Notes: a model not told the origin generated them from the letters alone. 8,906 nucleotides of DNA from Clostridia bacterium (GCA_017473285.1 JAFULP010000014.1:1-8906); one strand, 5' to 3'. Positions 1 through 6,217 are shown, numbered from the stretch's first letter. A program made the numbers and translations.

Positions 1-2
1 CT

Positions 3-50
3 ATTTCAAGTTTGTATGCTGCGCATTATATAACTGGTAATGTTTTGTAA
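3..50 (+). CDS. 3' end of an upstream gene (partial, uncertain)
   Basis: This frame is open from the window edge to a TAA at 48-50 and encodes ISSLYAAHYITGNVL. The other two forward frames close earlier, and a rho-independent terminator follows 29 bases after the stop, which fits the end of a gene. The YITGNVL string is reminiscent of the YITGQ-V segment near the C-terminus of short-chain dehydrogenases such as FabG, but the usual V-x-GG tail is missing. The family assignment is therefore only a guess. Fifteen residues cannot establish a product. Confidence 0.25.
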   Translation: MSSLYAAHYITGNVL

Positions 51-78
51 ATATGATTGCATATAGTTTTAATATATT

Positions 79-106
79 AAAGGTTGGTGAGGCCAGCCTT
101 TTTTAA
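79..106 (+). terminator. Rho-independent terminator
   Basis: AAGGTTGG (80-87) pairs with CCAGCCTT (93-100), including one G-T wobble, around a 5-base loop. An A-T pair at 79/101 extends the stem, and a T run follows. It lies just after the partial reading frame at the window start and ahead of the TetR-family gene, so it most likely ends the upstream transcript. Confidence 0.8.
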
Positions 107-247
107 TTTTAAATTGTGATATTAGGCAATGCAATAATTAAAATTTTGACCATATAGCCAATTTGATAATGGGATGAATATATTGATGCTTACGTTTAAA
201 ATAATTTGTAAAAGTTTTGTTAATCATTAAAAACTGGATATTAATAC

Positions 248-276
248 TTGAAAAAAAATTAACGAAATGATATAAT
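248..276 (+). promoter_or_regulatory. Sigma-A type promoter of the TetR-family gene
   Basis: TTGAAA (248-253) and a perfect TATAAT (271-276) are separated by 17 bases. The expected transcription start, about seven bases after the -10 box, falls at or next to the ATG at 283. The message would then be leaderless if that ATG is used. If the TTG at 322 is used instead, it would have a 39-base leader. Confidence 0.8.
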
Positions 277-282
277 GCATAT

Positions 283-921
283 ATGGAAAAGGTTGAAAAG
301 AAGTCCTTTTGGAGTAGAATATTGCCAAAGGGCAACAAAACTGAATCAACGGGCAAAAGACTCTATAGTAATACCAAGCAAACCACTACCAAAATCAAGC
401 GTACTTTACTAGAACTGTTGAGTGAAAAGGAGTTGTCGCAAATTAGCATAACGCATTTGGTTAAACTGGCGGGTATATATAGGGCAACATTTTATTTGCA
501 TTACAAAAGTTTGAATGATGTAATAGCGGATATTGAAAAGGATGTGTACAATTGTTATGATAGTATACGATTACAATTTGAGGACATTGATATATATAAC
601 AATATGTCGGTGCTAATTGAGGCGATTGGCGAAAATGTGCAAATTGACAAAAAGTATCTAAATGTTATTATTAACACCAAGTGCTTTAACCGCATTACAC
701 TTAATTTAAAAGAATTATTATATGATATTTTGGTTAGAAATTTTAACAAGTTTGCTCATATGCGTACGGACGATGAGTTTATGTTAAATATTAGCATGTT
801 TACTGGCGGATTGGTATTTGCATATCGTGACTGGATTAATAGTTTGGATATGAAGTTTAGTGTGCTGGAAAATTATATTAAAAAGATTAGTAAACAATTA
901 TTTGAAAAATCTGACAATTAA
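283..921 (+). CDS. TetR/AcrR-family transcriptional regulator
   Basis: Probable DNA-binding regulator of 212 residues. Residues about 33-80 match the TetR N-terminal domain: a first helix with LLELLSEKELSQISI, then a helix-turn-helix with HLVKLAGIYRATFYLHY, equivalent to the family's AGVSRxTFYxHF recognition helix. The rest is helical and ends in GGLVFAYRDWINSLD, typical of TetR ligand-binding and dimerisation domains; the ligand cannot be read from sequence. The start is uncertain. ATG 283 has no ribosome site and gives a basic tail of about 30 residues before the first helix, longer than usual. TTG 322 is preceded at 7 bases by GGAG (311-314) and would give 199 residues. The gene stands alone, with its own promoter. 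Possible targets are itself and the tspO-like gene downstream, but no operator was recognised. Confidence 0.9.
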   Translation: MEKVEKKSFWSRILPKGNKTESTGKRLYSNTKQTTTKIKRTLLELLSEKELSQISITHLVKLAGIYRATFYLHYKSLNDVIADIEKDVYNCYDSIRLQFEDIDIYNNMSVLIEAIGENVQIDKKYLNVIINTKCFNRITLNLKELLYDILVRNFNKFAHMRTDDEFMLNISMFTGGLVFAYRDWINSLDMKFSVLENYIKKISKQLFEKSDN

Positions 922-1212
922 TTGGTTGGATTTTTTATTATTAGCCAATAGACTAATTTTTAATGCTAGTTGCATCGAGGTGGTCGGTGATAGTATGTGA
1001 TCAATTATTTTATAAAGTAACAATATATGGTTGATGTTTTTATGTGGTGATATATTGTTAGTTGTTTTGTTGATGATAGTAATATGATTGTAGGTGGTTG
1101 AGTAATTAAAAGTGACACAAAAATATATTACATTTCAACAAATTACAAGAACCTACACAATATTGCACTTAGATTGCTGTATTTTATTAATATTTTGGTG
1201 CATAATAATATT
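922..1212. other. Intergenic gap with an 11-bp inverted repeat
   Basis: No credible coding sequence was found between the TetR-family stop and the tspO-like start. The main structure is a perfect 11-base inverted repeat at 1018-1060. A weak, wobble-rich hairpin at about 921-949 just after the TetR-family stop might help end that transcript but lacks a clean T tract. Confidence 0.5.
1018..1060. repeat. Perfect 11-bp inverted repeat
   Basis: TAACAATATAT (1018-1028) is the exact reverse complement of ATATATTGTTA (1050-1060), with a 21-base GT-rich spacer. As RNA it would form an AT-rich hairpin; as DNA it could be a regulator site. It lies between the TetR-family gene and tspO, and is followed by GTTGTTTTGTT rather than an uninterrupted T tract, so it is a poor terminator candidate. 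Confidence 0.6.
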
Positions 1213-1677
1213 ATGATGAAAAATAAAACATTAAATATTATTTTAAGTATTGGTGCAGTGATATTAGTGGCTGTGCTAGGTTCGGTATTCGTAAATTTAG
1301 GCATGGATTGGTTTGACACACTAATTAAACCTAGCGAGTGGGTGCCTAACATTATCATACCAATCATCTGGACTATTATATATGTTGCATTTGCGATATA
1401 TTTATATTTTGCAATTAAAAATGACAAACTTGACCGTGAAATGATTATCTTATTAATTGTAAATGGTGTATTAAATGTAGTATGGTGTTTTGTATTTTTT
1501 ACCCTTAATAGTTTATTGTGGGGATTAATTGCAATAGTGCTTAACCTAATTGTAGGGGCGGTGATGATAACTTTGATGCACAAAAAAGATATGTTCTTTT
1601 CATACTTCCTAACCATTTACCCACTATGGCTATCCATTGCCACTTGCCTAAACCTTGCGTGTTGGATACTTAACTAA
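1213..1677 (+). CDS. tspO: TspO/MBR-family integral membrane protein
   Basis: Member of the tryptophan-rich sensory protein / peripheral benzodiazepine receptor family, five-helix membrane proteins that bind tetrapyrroles and other lipophilic ligands and act in stress responses. The sequence shows five hydrophobic segments. It has the family's first-loop signature (WFDTLIKPSEWVPN, then a hydrophobic helix with IIWTIIYVAFAIYLYF), a third helix with NGVLNVVWCFVFF, and the strongly conserved end YPLWLSIATCLNLACWILN. With the ATG at 1213 the protein is 154 residues, the usual family length. A second ATG follows at 1216, and an upstream TTG at 1174 would add 13 residues with no support. No ribosome site is visible. 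A weak promoter (TTGCAC 1163-1168, TATTAA 1185-1190) would give a leader of about 16 bases. Its transcript ends at the strong terminator at 1721-1753. Confidence 0.92.
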   Translation: MMKNKTLNIILSIGAVILVAVLGSVFVNLGMDWFDTLIKPSEWVPNIIIPIIWTIIYVAFAIYLYFAIKNDKLDREMIILLIVNGVLNVVWCFVFFTLNSLLWGLIAIVLNLIVGAVMITLMHKKDMFFSYFLTIYPLWLSIATCLNLACWILN

Positions 1678-1720
1678 CCTATTAAATGCAAGTGTGTGGA
1701 CTACTTAACCAATATAATAT

Positions 1721-1753
1721 AAATGCTAATACTTAACTGTGTTAGCATTTTTT
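1721..1753 (+). terminator. Rho-independent terminator after tspO
   Basis: AAATGCTAATA (1721-1731) pairs with TGTTAGCATTT (1740-1750) in an 11-bp stem with one T-G wobble and an 8-base loop, running into TTTTTT (1748-1753). It lies 43 bases after the tspO-like stop codon. Confidence 0.9.
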
Positions 1754-1800
1754 GCATTAATGGAATATAAATAACAAGTGATTGCAAATTATTTGGTATA

Positions 1801-2040
1801 AAAATATTTTATTTGCGAAATAATTTAATTAATAAAAATTAAATAAATTAAAAATATTGTTTATTAAAAATAGTAAATATTTAATTGTTAAAATAAAAAA
1901 TAATTATTTGATATTAAAATATTTATAAAAACAACTACTTAAATATTAAAAGCAGTGATATTTTATAGATATTTTTTAATTATTATTTAAAAATGATTTA
2001 ATTTATTGTTATTAATATTGAATATTTTTATTATTTAATT
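1801..2040. other. Extremely AT-rich intergenic block
   Basis: By hand count only about 18 of these 240 bases are G or C (about 7.5%), far below the flanking genes. No reading frame of note is present. The block lies between the tspO terminator and the ferritin-like gene and ends at that gene's promoter and ribosome site. Such DNA can act as an UP element, a bent or easily melted region, or a target for AT-binding proteins; none of these roles is shown by the sequence itself. Confidence 0.8.
2006..2034 (+). promoter_or_regulatory. Probable promoter of the ferritin-like gene
   Basis: TTGTTA (2006-2011) and TATTAT (2029-2034) lie 17 bases apart. Transcription would start near 2041, just before AAAAGGAGA (2042-2050), the ribosome site for the ATG at 2055. 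The leader would be short. Because the surrounding DNA is almost all A and T, chance matches are likely, so this is moderate evidence only. Confidence 0.45.
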
Positions 2041-2054
2041 TAAAAGGAGAATTT

Positions 2055-3290
2055 ATGAACCCATTTGAACACAAATCAAAAGAAGTAGAAAGTTATTTTA
2101 TGGACTGGAAAAAGATGTATCCCAAATCGTACAACAAACTAAAAACTTCGCCCTACACCAAAACACGAATTATTTTGATGAACGGAACGGAGTATGAGTC
2201 CAACTGGTTTTTGCATCAATTTGCACGCAACTGCAACAACAACGATATTAGGCGTGCTATTGCTTTGGTGCGCAACCAAGAACAGCAACAACAAAAGCGC
2301 ATTAGTTGCCTAAAGCCTATTGACGAAAATATTTTGGAAACAACTATTGCCTACGAGCAATTGGCAATCGATTTGACCGCAATACTGGCTCAAAATGTTA
2401 TGGACGAAAATAGCAAGTCGGCGCTGGACTTTGCGTTGCTGGAAGACTTTGACCACTTGTACAGATTTGCAAACCTACTAAAAATGGATTACAATATTGA
2501 TGCCGATATGATGGTGGGCAAGTTTACCGAAATTATGCCTGGCCGTCCTACAATCAATGAACATCGTCATCCTATTGATAATGTGCGATTTTGTATGGAT
2601 GCAAAGTGTGCGGATGTGTATACCAAGTTGGTGGGCAACATCATCACCGCCGCTGAGCAACAAACTATGAACTATTATATGAATGTGGCACAATTTTACA
2701 ACAACGATTTGGGTAGAAGATTGTTTGCGGAAATTGGTATGGTGGAAGAAGAGCATGTTACTCAATACGAAAGTTTGAAGGACCCTACTTGCACTTGGTT
2801 GGAACAATGGGTGATGCACGAATATACTGAGTGTTATTTGTATTATTCAATGATGAAGGACGAAACGGACGAGTATATTAAGGATATTTGGGCGGACCAT
2901 TTTGAAATGGAAGTGGCGCACTTGAAGTTGGCTAGCAAATTATTAAAGCAATACGAAAAGAAAGACGCTGTAAAGGTGGTGGGTGCAGATGAATTTCCTA
3001 AACTTTTGAAATTTGGCGAAAACAAGGAATATATCCGCAAGGTGCTAAAAACCGTGGGCTACACTTCGGTTAAGGAAGACTATGTACCTACAAGTACTTT
3101 GGGTGAAGATGCAAGGTTCTTTGAGCACCTACGCACGGTTAATGTGACACCTAAAAATGTGGCAAGCCATTTGGTGATTGAAAAGTTTATTGACCAATTT
3201 GGCAAGGATTATCGCTACGAAGTAGCTCCACACCCAGTAACTGAACTTCAAAATCGTGAAAAGGACAATGTGACCGTCGGTACTAGATAA
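2055..3290 (+). CDS. Large ferritin-like (di-iron fold) protein, function unknown
   Basis: 411-residue soluble protein, start supported by AAAAGGAGA five bases before the ATG. I do not recognise a named family, but the helical segments carry ferritin-like metal-ligand patterns. There are three helical hairpins, each with a Glu and, 33 residues later, a His that has an acidic residue three positions before it: E101 with D131/H134, E201 with E231/H234, and E256 with E286/H289. A classical ferritin or rubrerythrin four-helix bundle needs two such hairpins, so three is odd. Residues 1-90 (basic, Tyr-rich, with a Gln run at 76-80) and 300-411 match nothing I know, and no rubredoxin Cys motif or signal peptide is visible. 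The gene is monocistronic, looks richer in G+C than its surroundings, and ends ahead of a bidirectional terminator. Iron or peroxide handling is inference. Confidence 0.85.
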   Translation: MNPFEHKSKEVESYFMDWKKMYPKSYNKLKTSPYTKTRIILMNGTEYESNWFLHQFARNCNNNDIRRAIALVRNQEQQQQKRISCLKPIDENILETTIAYEQLAIDLTAILAQNVMDENSKSALDFALLEDFDHLYRFANLLKMDYNIDADMMVGKFTEIMPGRPTINEHRHPIDNVRFCMDAKCADVYTKLVGNIITAAEQQTMNYYMNVAQFYNNDLGRRLFAEIGMVEEEHVTQYESLKDPTCTWLEQWVMHEYTECYLYYSMMKDETDEYIKDIWADHFEMEVAHLKLASKLLKQYEKKDAVKVVGADEFPKLLKFGENKEYIRKVLKTVGYTSVKEDYVPTSTLGEDARFFEHLRTVNVTPKNVASHLVIEKFIDQFGKDYRYEVAPHPVTELQNREKDNVTVGTR

Positions 3291-3403
3291 ATCGCCACAA
3301 AAATTAATACAATCATAAACTATATAATATTTACGCTAAATTTTACCACCACAAATAGCATTCGATAAATAATCATATTATCTACACCAAAAAATATCAA
3401 CAA

Positions 3404-3430
3404 AAAAAGCCCTATAAACAAGGGCTTTTT
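3404..3430. terminator. Bidirectional terminator between convergent genes
   Basis: AAAAAGCCCT (3404-3413) pairs perfectly with AGGGCTTTTT (3421-3430) around a 7-base loop. The T tract on the right arm serves the forward ferritin-like gene, and the A tract at 3402-3408 serves the minus-strand tRNA gene as a T tract. It sits exactly between the two convergent transcripts. Confidence 0.9.
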
Positions 3431-3440
3431 ATCTTACTGT

Positions 3441-3515
3441 TGGTGCTCCCTGTAGGAATCGAACCTGCAACTGCTCCTTAGGAGGGAGCCGTTATATCCA
3501 TTTAACTAAGGGAAC
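3441..3515 (-). tRNA. tRNA-Arg, anticodon CCU (reads AGG)
   Basis: The reverse complement folds into a full cloverleaf. The acceptor stem pairs GTTCCCT with AGGGAGC, followed by discriminator A and an encoded CCA. The D stem is GTTA/TAAC, the anticodon stem GCTCC/GGAGC holds the loop CTCCTAA with anticodon CCT, and the T loop is TTCGATT. The arginine tRNA for AGG fits an AT-rich genome using AGA/AGG codons. One oddity is that the T stem GCAGG/CCTAC contains a C-A mismatch at its second pair, where C-G would be expected. The gene has its own promoter and terminator and is transcribed against the ferritin-like gene. Confidence 0.96.
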
Positions 3516-3546
3516 TTGGCGGGTGCGTATTTGCTAAGATATATGT

Positions 3547-3575
3547 ATTATAGCACAGTTGTTGCGTTTTGGCAA
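3547..3575 (-). promoter_or_regulatory. Extended -10 promoter of tRNA-Arg
   Basis: Read on the minus strand, TTGCCA (3575-3570) and a perfect TATAAT (3552-3547) are spaced by 17 bases, with a TGC immediately before the -10 box (TGnTATAAT, an extended -10). Transcription would start near 3540, about 25 bases before the tRNA 5' end at 3515. This strong arrangement is expected for a stable RNA gene. Confidence 0.88.
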
Positions 3576-3640
3576 TTAGTATTTAGATTTTTGTTATTAA
3601 ATATGGCTTTAAATGCTGATTTATTGGCAAATTTGAGATG

Positions 3641-3680
3641 TTGATAGATTTGTTATATAAATTTTATATTGATATATAAA
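3641..3680 (+). promoter_or_regulatory. Probable promoter and palindrome of the AAA+ relic
   Basis: TTGATA (3641-3646) and TATATT (3665-3670) are 18 bases apart. The -10 region is embedded in an AT palindrome, TTTATAT (3663-3669) with ATATAAA (3674-3680). The next gene start, at 3780, would have a leader of about 100 bases. The region is AT-rich, so the call is moderate. The bases from 3576 to 3640 hold nothing else I can identify. Confidence 0.45.
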
Positions 3681-3779
3681 TTTGAAGTTGCAATTAAAAT
3701 ATGTGTGCAAGTAATTTTTGATGTACAGAATTTTGGACATTGGTTGTGCTATTTTGTAAATATGCAAAGGAGAAGTGTT

Positions 3780-4028
3780 ATGATTTTTTACAGATTTATA
3801 TGTGGTTCACGAAATGAGACAAATAGAGAAAAGGACAATGAAGAATTTAAATCAGAGAGTACCAGAAGAATGCTTGATAGAAAGGAAGGGATTGAGTGTA
3901 AAAAGTTTTGCGACGAGTACTTAAACGGAGAAACGACATTTATTATAACTTCCAAAGAAGAGGATAGCATATCTATTTTGGCAATCTTTACGGGCAAATT
4001 TAGTGAAGTGGGGATATTGGATGCTTAA
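3780..4028 (+). pseudogene. AAA+ relic, N-terminal fragment
   Basis: Encodes 82 residues from a well-supported ATG, then TAA. The fragment is rich in Lys, Glu and Arg (about residues 11-45). It ends with ISILAIFTGKFSEVGILDA, which runs straight into the next fragment in the same frame. It might still be translated as a short peptide, since its ribosome site is intact. The longer frame from TTG 3669 has no ribosome site and starts inside the promoter, so I reject that start. Confidence 0.7.
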
Positions 4029-4685
4029 GTGGAGAAGTTGCTGGAACACTTAAAATTAGATTATTGTATTAAAAGTAAAACTGAAACCACATTATCAACT
4101 TTTTTATTAGACTTGGAAATGGCTAGTGAGCATGGATTTTTGCGCAATGTGAGGGCGATTAAGGAAAAATATGATTTATTTTTTTGCTACGAAGAAATTT
4201 ATGAAGAAAAAATTTTGGGAAAAGACATAATTTCAAAAGATGATATGTTGAAAAAATGTGGTGATGTGGTTACCACCAATATGCTTAGTGAAGAAGTGGA
4301 AAGAATATATTGCCCCAGCGTGGATGGTTCGTTTGGTGTGCCAACGCATTATCTTTTAGATATTATGGATAGCTCTACTTGTGATGAAACGATAAATATT
4401 TTAGTTAAAAGTATGCATTGTAATGGTAGGCTTATAAGAGATAAATACGGAATAATAGACATTAGCGCAATGAATGTATTTTCAGCGATTAGTCATAGAG
4501 ATGCATATAAAATGTATCAATTGAATAAAGGTGGAGTTGTGGTGATAAAATCGCCTTATCAAATTTCCGATGGTAATAAATATTCGGAGAATCAGGATAA
4601 TATTTATGCGATAGCGCAAACCATTAAAGAGTTTTCCACAACAACCACAACAATATTGTGTTCAACTACTAAAGACAAAGGATAA
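4029..4685 (+). pseudogene. AAA+ relic, middle fragment
   Basis: 218 codons between the two in-frame TAA stops, beginning with a GTG directly after the first. No good ribosome site precedes it (only a weak GGATG at 4019-4023), so independent expression is doubtful. Recognisable stretches are TTLSTFLLDLEMASEHGFL, EEVERIYCPSVDGSFGVPTHYL and GGVVVIKSPYQIS. These look like the N-terminal region I recall in large clostridial SpoVK-like ATPases. Their function is unknown. Codon use looks normal and no frameshift is visible inside the segment. Confidence 0.7.
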
Positions 4686-5507
4686 TTAACGGCGTATCGA
4701 AATTTATTAACCGACCTATTGTTTATACAAATTGATGATGATGTATTATACAACAATGATGCAAAAAGAGTATTGCTTAAAATGTCTAAAGAAAATAAAA
4801 TAAAAAATACGGGCGATTTGCTTGAAAAGGCTGAAAAAGACCATCCATACAAATTAAATGAATTAAGAGCAATATACAAGGAATGGAATAAAGGCTATGT
4901 TAAAAAGGTGCAATTCCCACAGTATGCTAAGTTTATTGGTCAAGAATTTAAGTTGGGAACAAAGCAACATAATCATGCGCATACCGATTTAAACAAACTG
5001 ATTGGGCTTGATAGTGTAAAATCGATTATAAACGATTATATAAATTACTCAAAATTACAACAAGCGTGCAAATCTTTAGGCGGAACTGCCAAAGAAGTGT
5101 GTCGACATATGACCTTTATTGGTAACCCGGGTACAGCAAAAACAACCGTGGCACGAATAGTTGCTCAAATTATGAAGGAAAATGGACTGCTTTCAAATGG
5201 CAATTTGATTGAAGTGGGCGGGTCGGACATTGTAAGTAAATATGTGGGCGGGACTGCACCCAAGGTTAAAGCGTTATTTGAGAAAGCAATGGGCAATGTG
5301 TTATTTATTGATGAGGCGTATTCGCTTTATGATGGAAAAGAAGGGATGTATGGAGATGAGACAATAAACGCTATTGTGCAAGAGATGGAAAATAGGAGTG
5401 AAAATTTGGTTGTAATAAAAGACAAATTAACACTAACTTGGCTGATTGGTTTGGTAAAGACACACCATCTAATTACCAAAAATGTGATTGATATATTAAA
5501 TTGTTGA
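4686..5507 (+). pseudogene. AAA+ relic, ATPase-core fragment
   Basis: The frame continues after the second TAA. It contains a helical linker, then LNKLIGLDSVKSIINDYINY (about 4995-5054), typical of the start of CbbX-family modules. Walker A GNPGTAKT is at 5121-5144, the VGGSDIVSKYVGGTAPKV segment follows, and Walker B VLFIDEAYSL begins at 5298. MEDR-like MENRSENLVVI ends at 5417. After that the frame runs on for 29 codons of unrelated sequence to TGA at 5505-5507. No sensor-1 asparagine, arginine finger or lid domain follows. Possible restarts (TTG 4719, ATG 4782) lack ribosome sites. ATP binding by a translated fragment is conceivable; hydrolysis in a hexamer is not expected. Confidence 0.75.
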
Positions 5508-5738
5508 GATGATACATTTTCGGATATAGATAAGTTTAATAGTATGATAGACACCAATTATATAAACGCCTCAACAATTTTAAGGTTGTTTAATTACGGC
5601 TATGCTAAGTAGATGAAAATAATTGATTTGCTGTTAAATTCGGGAGCAATAACAAAGCAAGAAAATAAGAACAAAATAGTGTCAATAACCAAATTTAAAG
5701 AAGTTGGCAAAGTAATATTTGAGCCACAAGATGCGTAA
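5418..5738 (+). pseudogene. Unidentified decayed coding remnant fused to the AAA+ relic
   Basis: After the AAA+ homology stops, protein-like sequence appears in pieces across two frames. One frame, from about 5430 to 5507, reads TNLADWFGKDTPSNYQKCD, a TGA, then YIKLLR. The AAA+ frame from 5508 onward reads DDTFSDIDKFNSMIDTNY, continues to GYAK, meets TAG at 5610-5612, then ends MKIIDLLLNSGAITK...FEPQDA at TAA 5736-5738. Joining the pieces needs one frameshift near 5507 and replacement of two stops. I recognise no family. It could be the C-terminal end of a separate gene joined to the ATPase relic by a deletion near 5418-5440. The 41-codon piece from ATG 5613 has no ribosome site. Confidence 0.5.
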
Positions 5739-5815
5739 TAACATAAATAAATTTTGATATTTGATATTTAGTATTGTGTAAATTGTAAAAAACTGAAGTA
5801 CAAAAAGTGTTAAAA

Positions 5816-5837
5816 TTTACTTGAGTTTAAGAGTAAA
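5816..5837. promoter_or_regulatory. Palindrome over the -35 box, possible operator
   Basis: TTTACT (5816-5821) and AGTAAA (5832-5837) are exact reverse complements with a 10-base spacer. Adding CTT and AAG gives a broken inner extension (ACTT...AAGAGT). The element covers the -35 box of the promoter, where a repressor would block transcription. WYL-type regulators of defence loci often bind inverted repeats at their own promoter, so the decayed regulator next door is the obvious candidate binder. That link is inference. Confidence 0.4.
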
Positions 5838-5850
5838 TGTTTGTTATACT
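5821..5850 (+). promoter_or_regulatory. Promoter of the WYL relic and restriction genes
   Basis: TTGAGT (5821-5826) and TATACT (5845-5850) are 18 bases apart, with the start of transcription expected near 5857. The ATG of the WYL-type relic is at 5865, with a weak GGAT at 5856-5859 before it. No other promoter of comparable quality was seen before the McrB-like gene, so this probably drives the whole downstream set. Confidence 0.6.
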
Positions 5851-5864
5851 AAAAGTGGATAAAA

Positions 5865-6204
5865 ATGTTGTTGCCAAACAATAAAAAGATGTCTGTATTG
5901 CGTATTTTATATATTAAGAGAATTTAGCGATGAAAATCATCCGCTAACGCAAGCCGAAATTATTAAAAATATATATAATAGGTATGGGCTGGGGTTGGAG
6001 CGCAAGCCGATTAGTGCTAATTTGGAAAGTTTGCAAGATTTTGGCTATGATATAATTAAAACTTATGCTGATGTAACAGCCAACGAACAAGCATTAATAT
6101 ATTGGTGCTTGCAATATGGAGATACTATTGAAGTGGTGCAACCTATTGGAACCAGAGAAGAAATAAAAAAGAAAATAGATATAATATACAAAAGGTATAA
6201 TTAA
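5865..6204 (+). pseudogene. Broken WYL-domain transcriptional regulator
   Basis: Intact relatives (about 300 residues) have an N-terminal winged helix-turn-helix, a central WYL domain and a C-terminal WCX segment, and several repress defence operons. Here the ATG at 5865 starts MLLPNNKKMSVLRILYI in one frame. The sequence then continues one frame away as LREFSDENHPLTQAEI and LERKPISANLESLQDFGYDI (to about 6053), a typical winged helix. A one-base frameshift near 5912-5915 therefore splits the HTH. Right after GYDI comes VTANEQALIYWCLQYGDTIEVVQPI to KRYN, which resembles the WCX end. The roughly 180-200 residues of the WYL domain are missing, as in an in-frame deletion. The stop at 6202-6204 abuts the ribosome site of the McrB-like gene. 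It cannot make a normal regulator. Confidence 0.82.
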
Positions 6205-6217
6205 AGGAGAAAAATTT

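Larger units (their letters stand above)
3780..5417 (+). pseudogene. Decayed CbbX/SpoVK-like AAA+ ATPase gene (whole locus)
   Basis: One reading frame runs from ATG 3780 to about 5417, interrupted only by TAA at 4026-4028 and TAA at 4683-4685. The ATG is well chosen: AAAGGAGA (3766-3773) precedes it by six bases. The encoded pieces read as one protein, an N-terminal region of about 400 residues followed by the start of a CbbX/SpoVK-type AAA+ module. From memory, clostridial relatives have the same layout and continue after VVI with FAGY and an arginine-finger SRF segment. Here that half is absent and the homology stops at VVI (5409-5417). Members of the wider AAA+ family are hexameric remodelling ATPases; what this subfamily acts on is unknown to me. 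With two stops and no arginine finger or lid it cannot make a working full-length ATPase. Readthrough is unlikely because neighbouring genes use TAA as a true stop. Confidence 0.85.

Noticed and set aside
921..949. Terminator directly after the TetR-family gene
   Set aside because: ATTGG/CCAAT can pair, but the stem depends on several wobble pairs and no T tract follows directly.
1143..1616. Minus-strand reading frame of 157 codons
   Set aside because: It lies antisense to the clear TspO-family gene and its translation has no family-like features.
3441..3515. tRNA-Arg as the attachment site of an integrated element
   Set aside because: Elements usually insert at the tRNA 3' end. Here the 3' end faces the ferritin-like gene, away from the accessory region. 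I saw no integrase and no repeat of the tRNA 3' end.
3669..3779. Extended N-terminus of the AAA+ relic from TTG 3669
   Set aside because: It begins inside a likely -10 region, has no ribosome site and reads as unstructured residues, while ATG 3780 has AAAGGAGA at good distance.
4026..5507. Stop codon reassignment or translational readthrough
   Set aside because: TAA ends several intact genes here and TGG alone is used for Trp in them. The relic region holds TAA, TGA and TAG, so decay explains it better than recoding.
5995..6204. Independent 69-residue gene
   Set aside because: It is the 3' part of the broken WYL-type regulator; the same frame upstream (5914-5994) encodes the rest of its winged helix, so a GAG/TTG-region start is an artefact of the frameshift.
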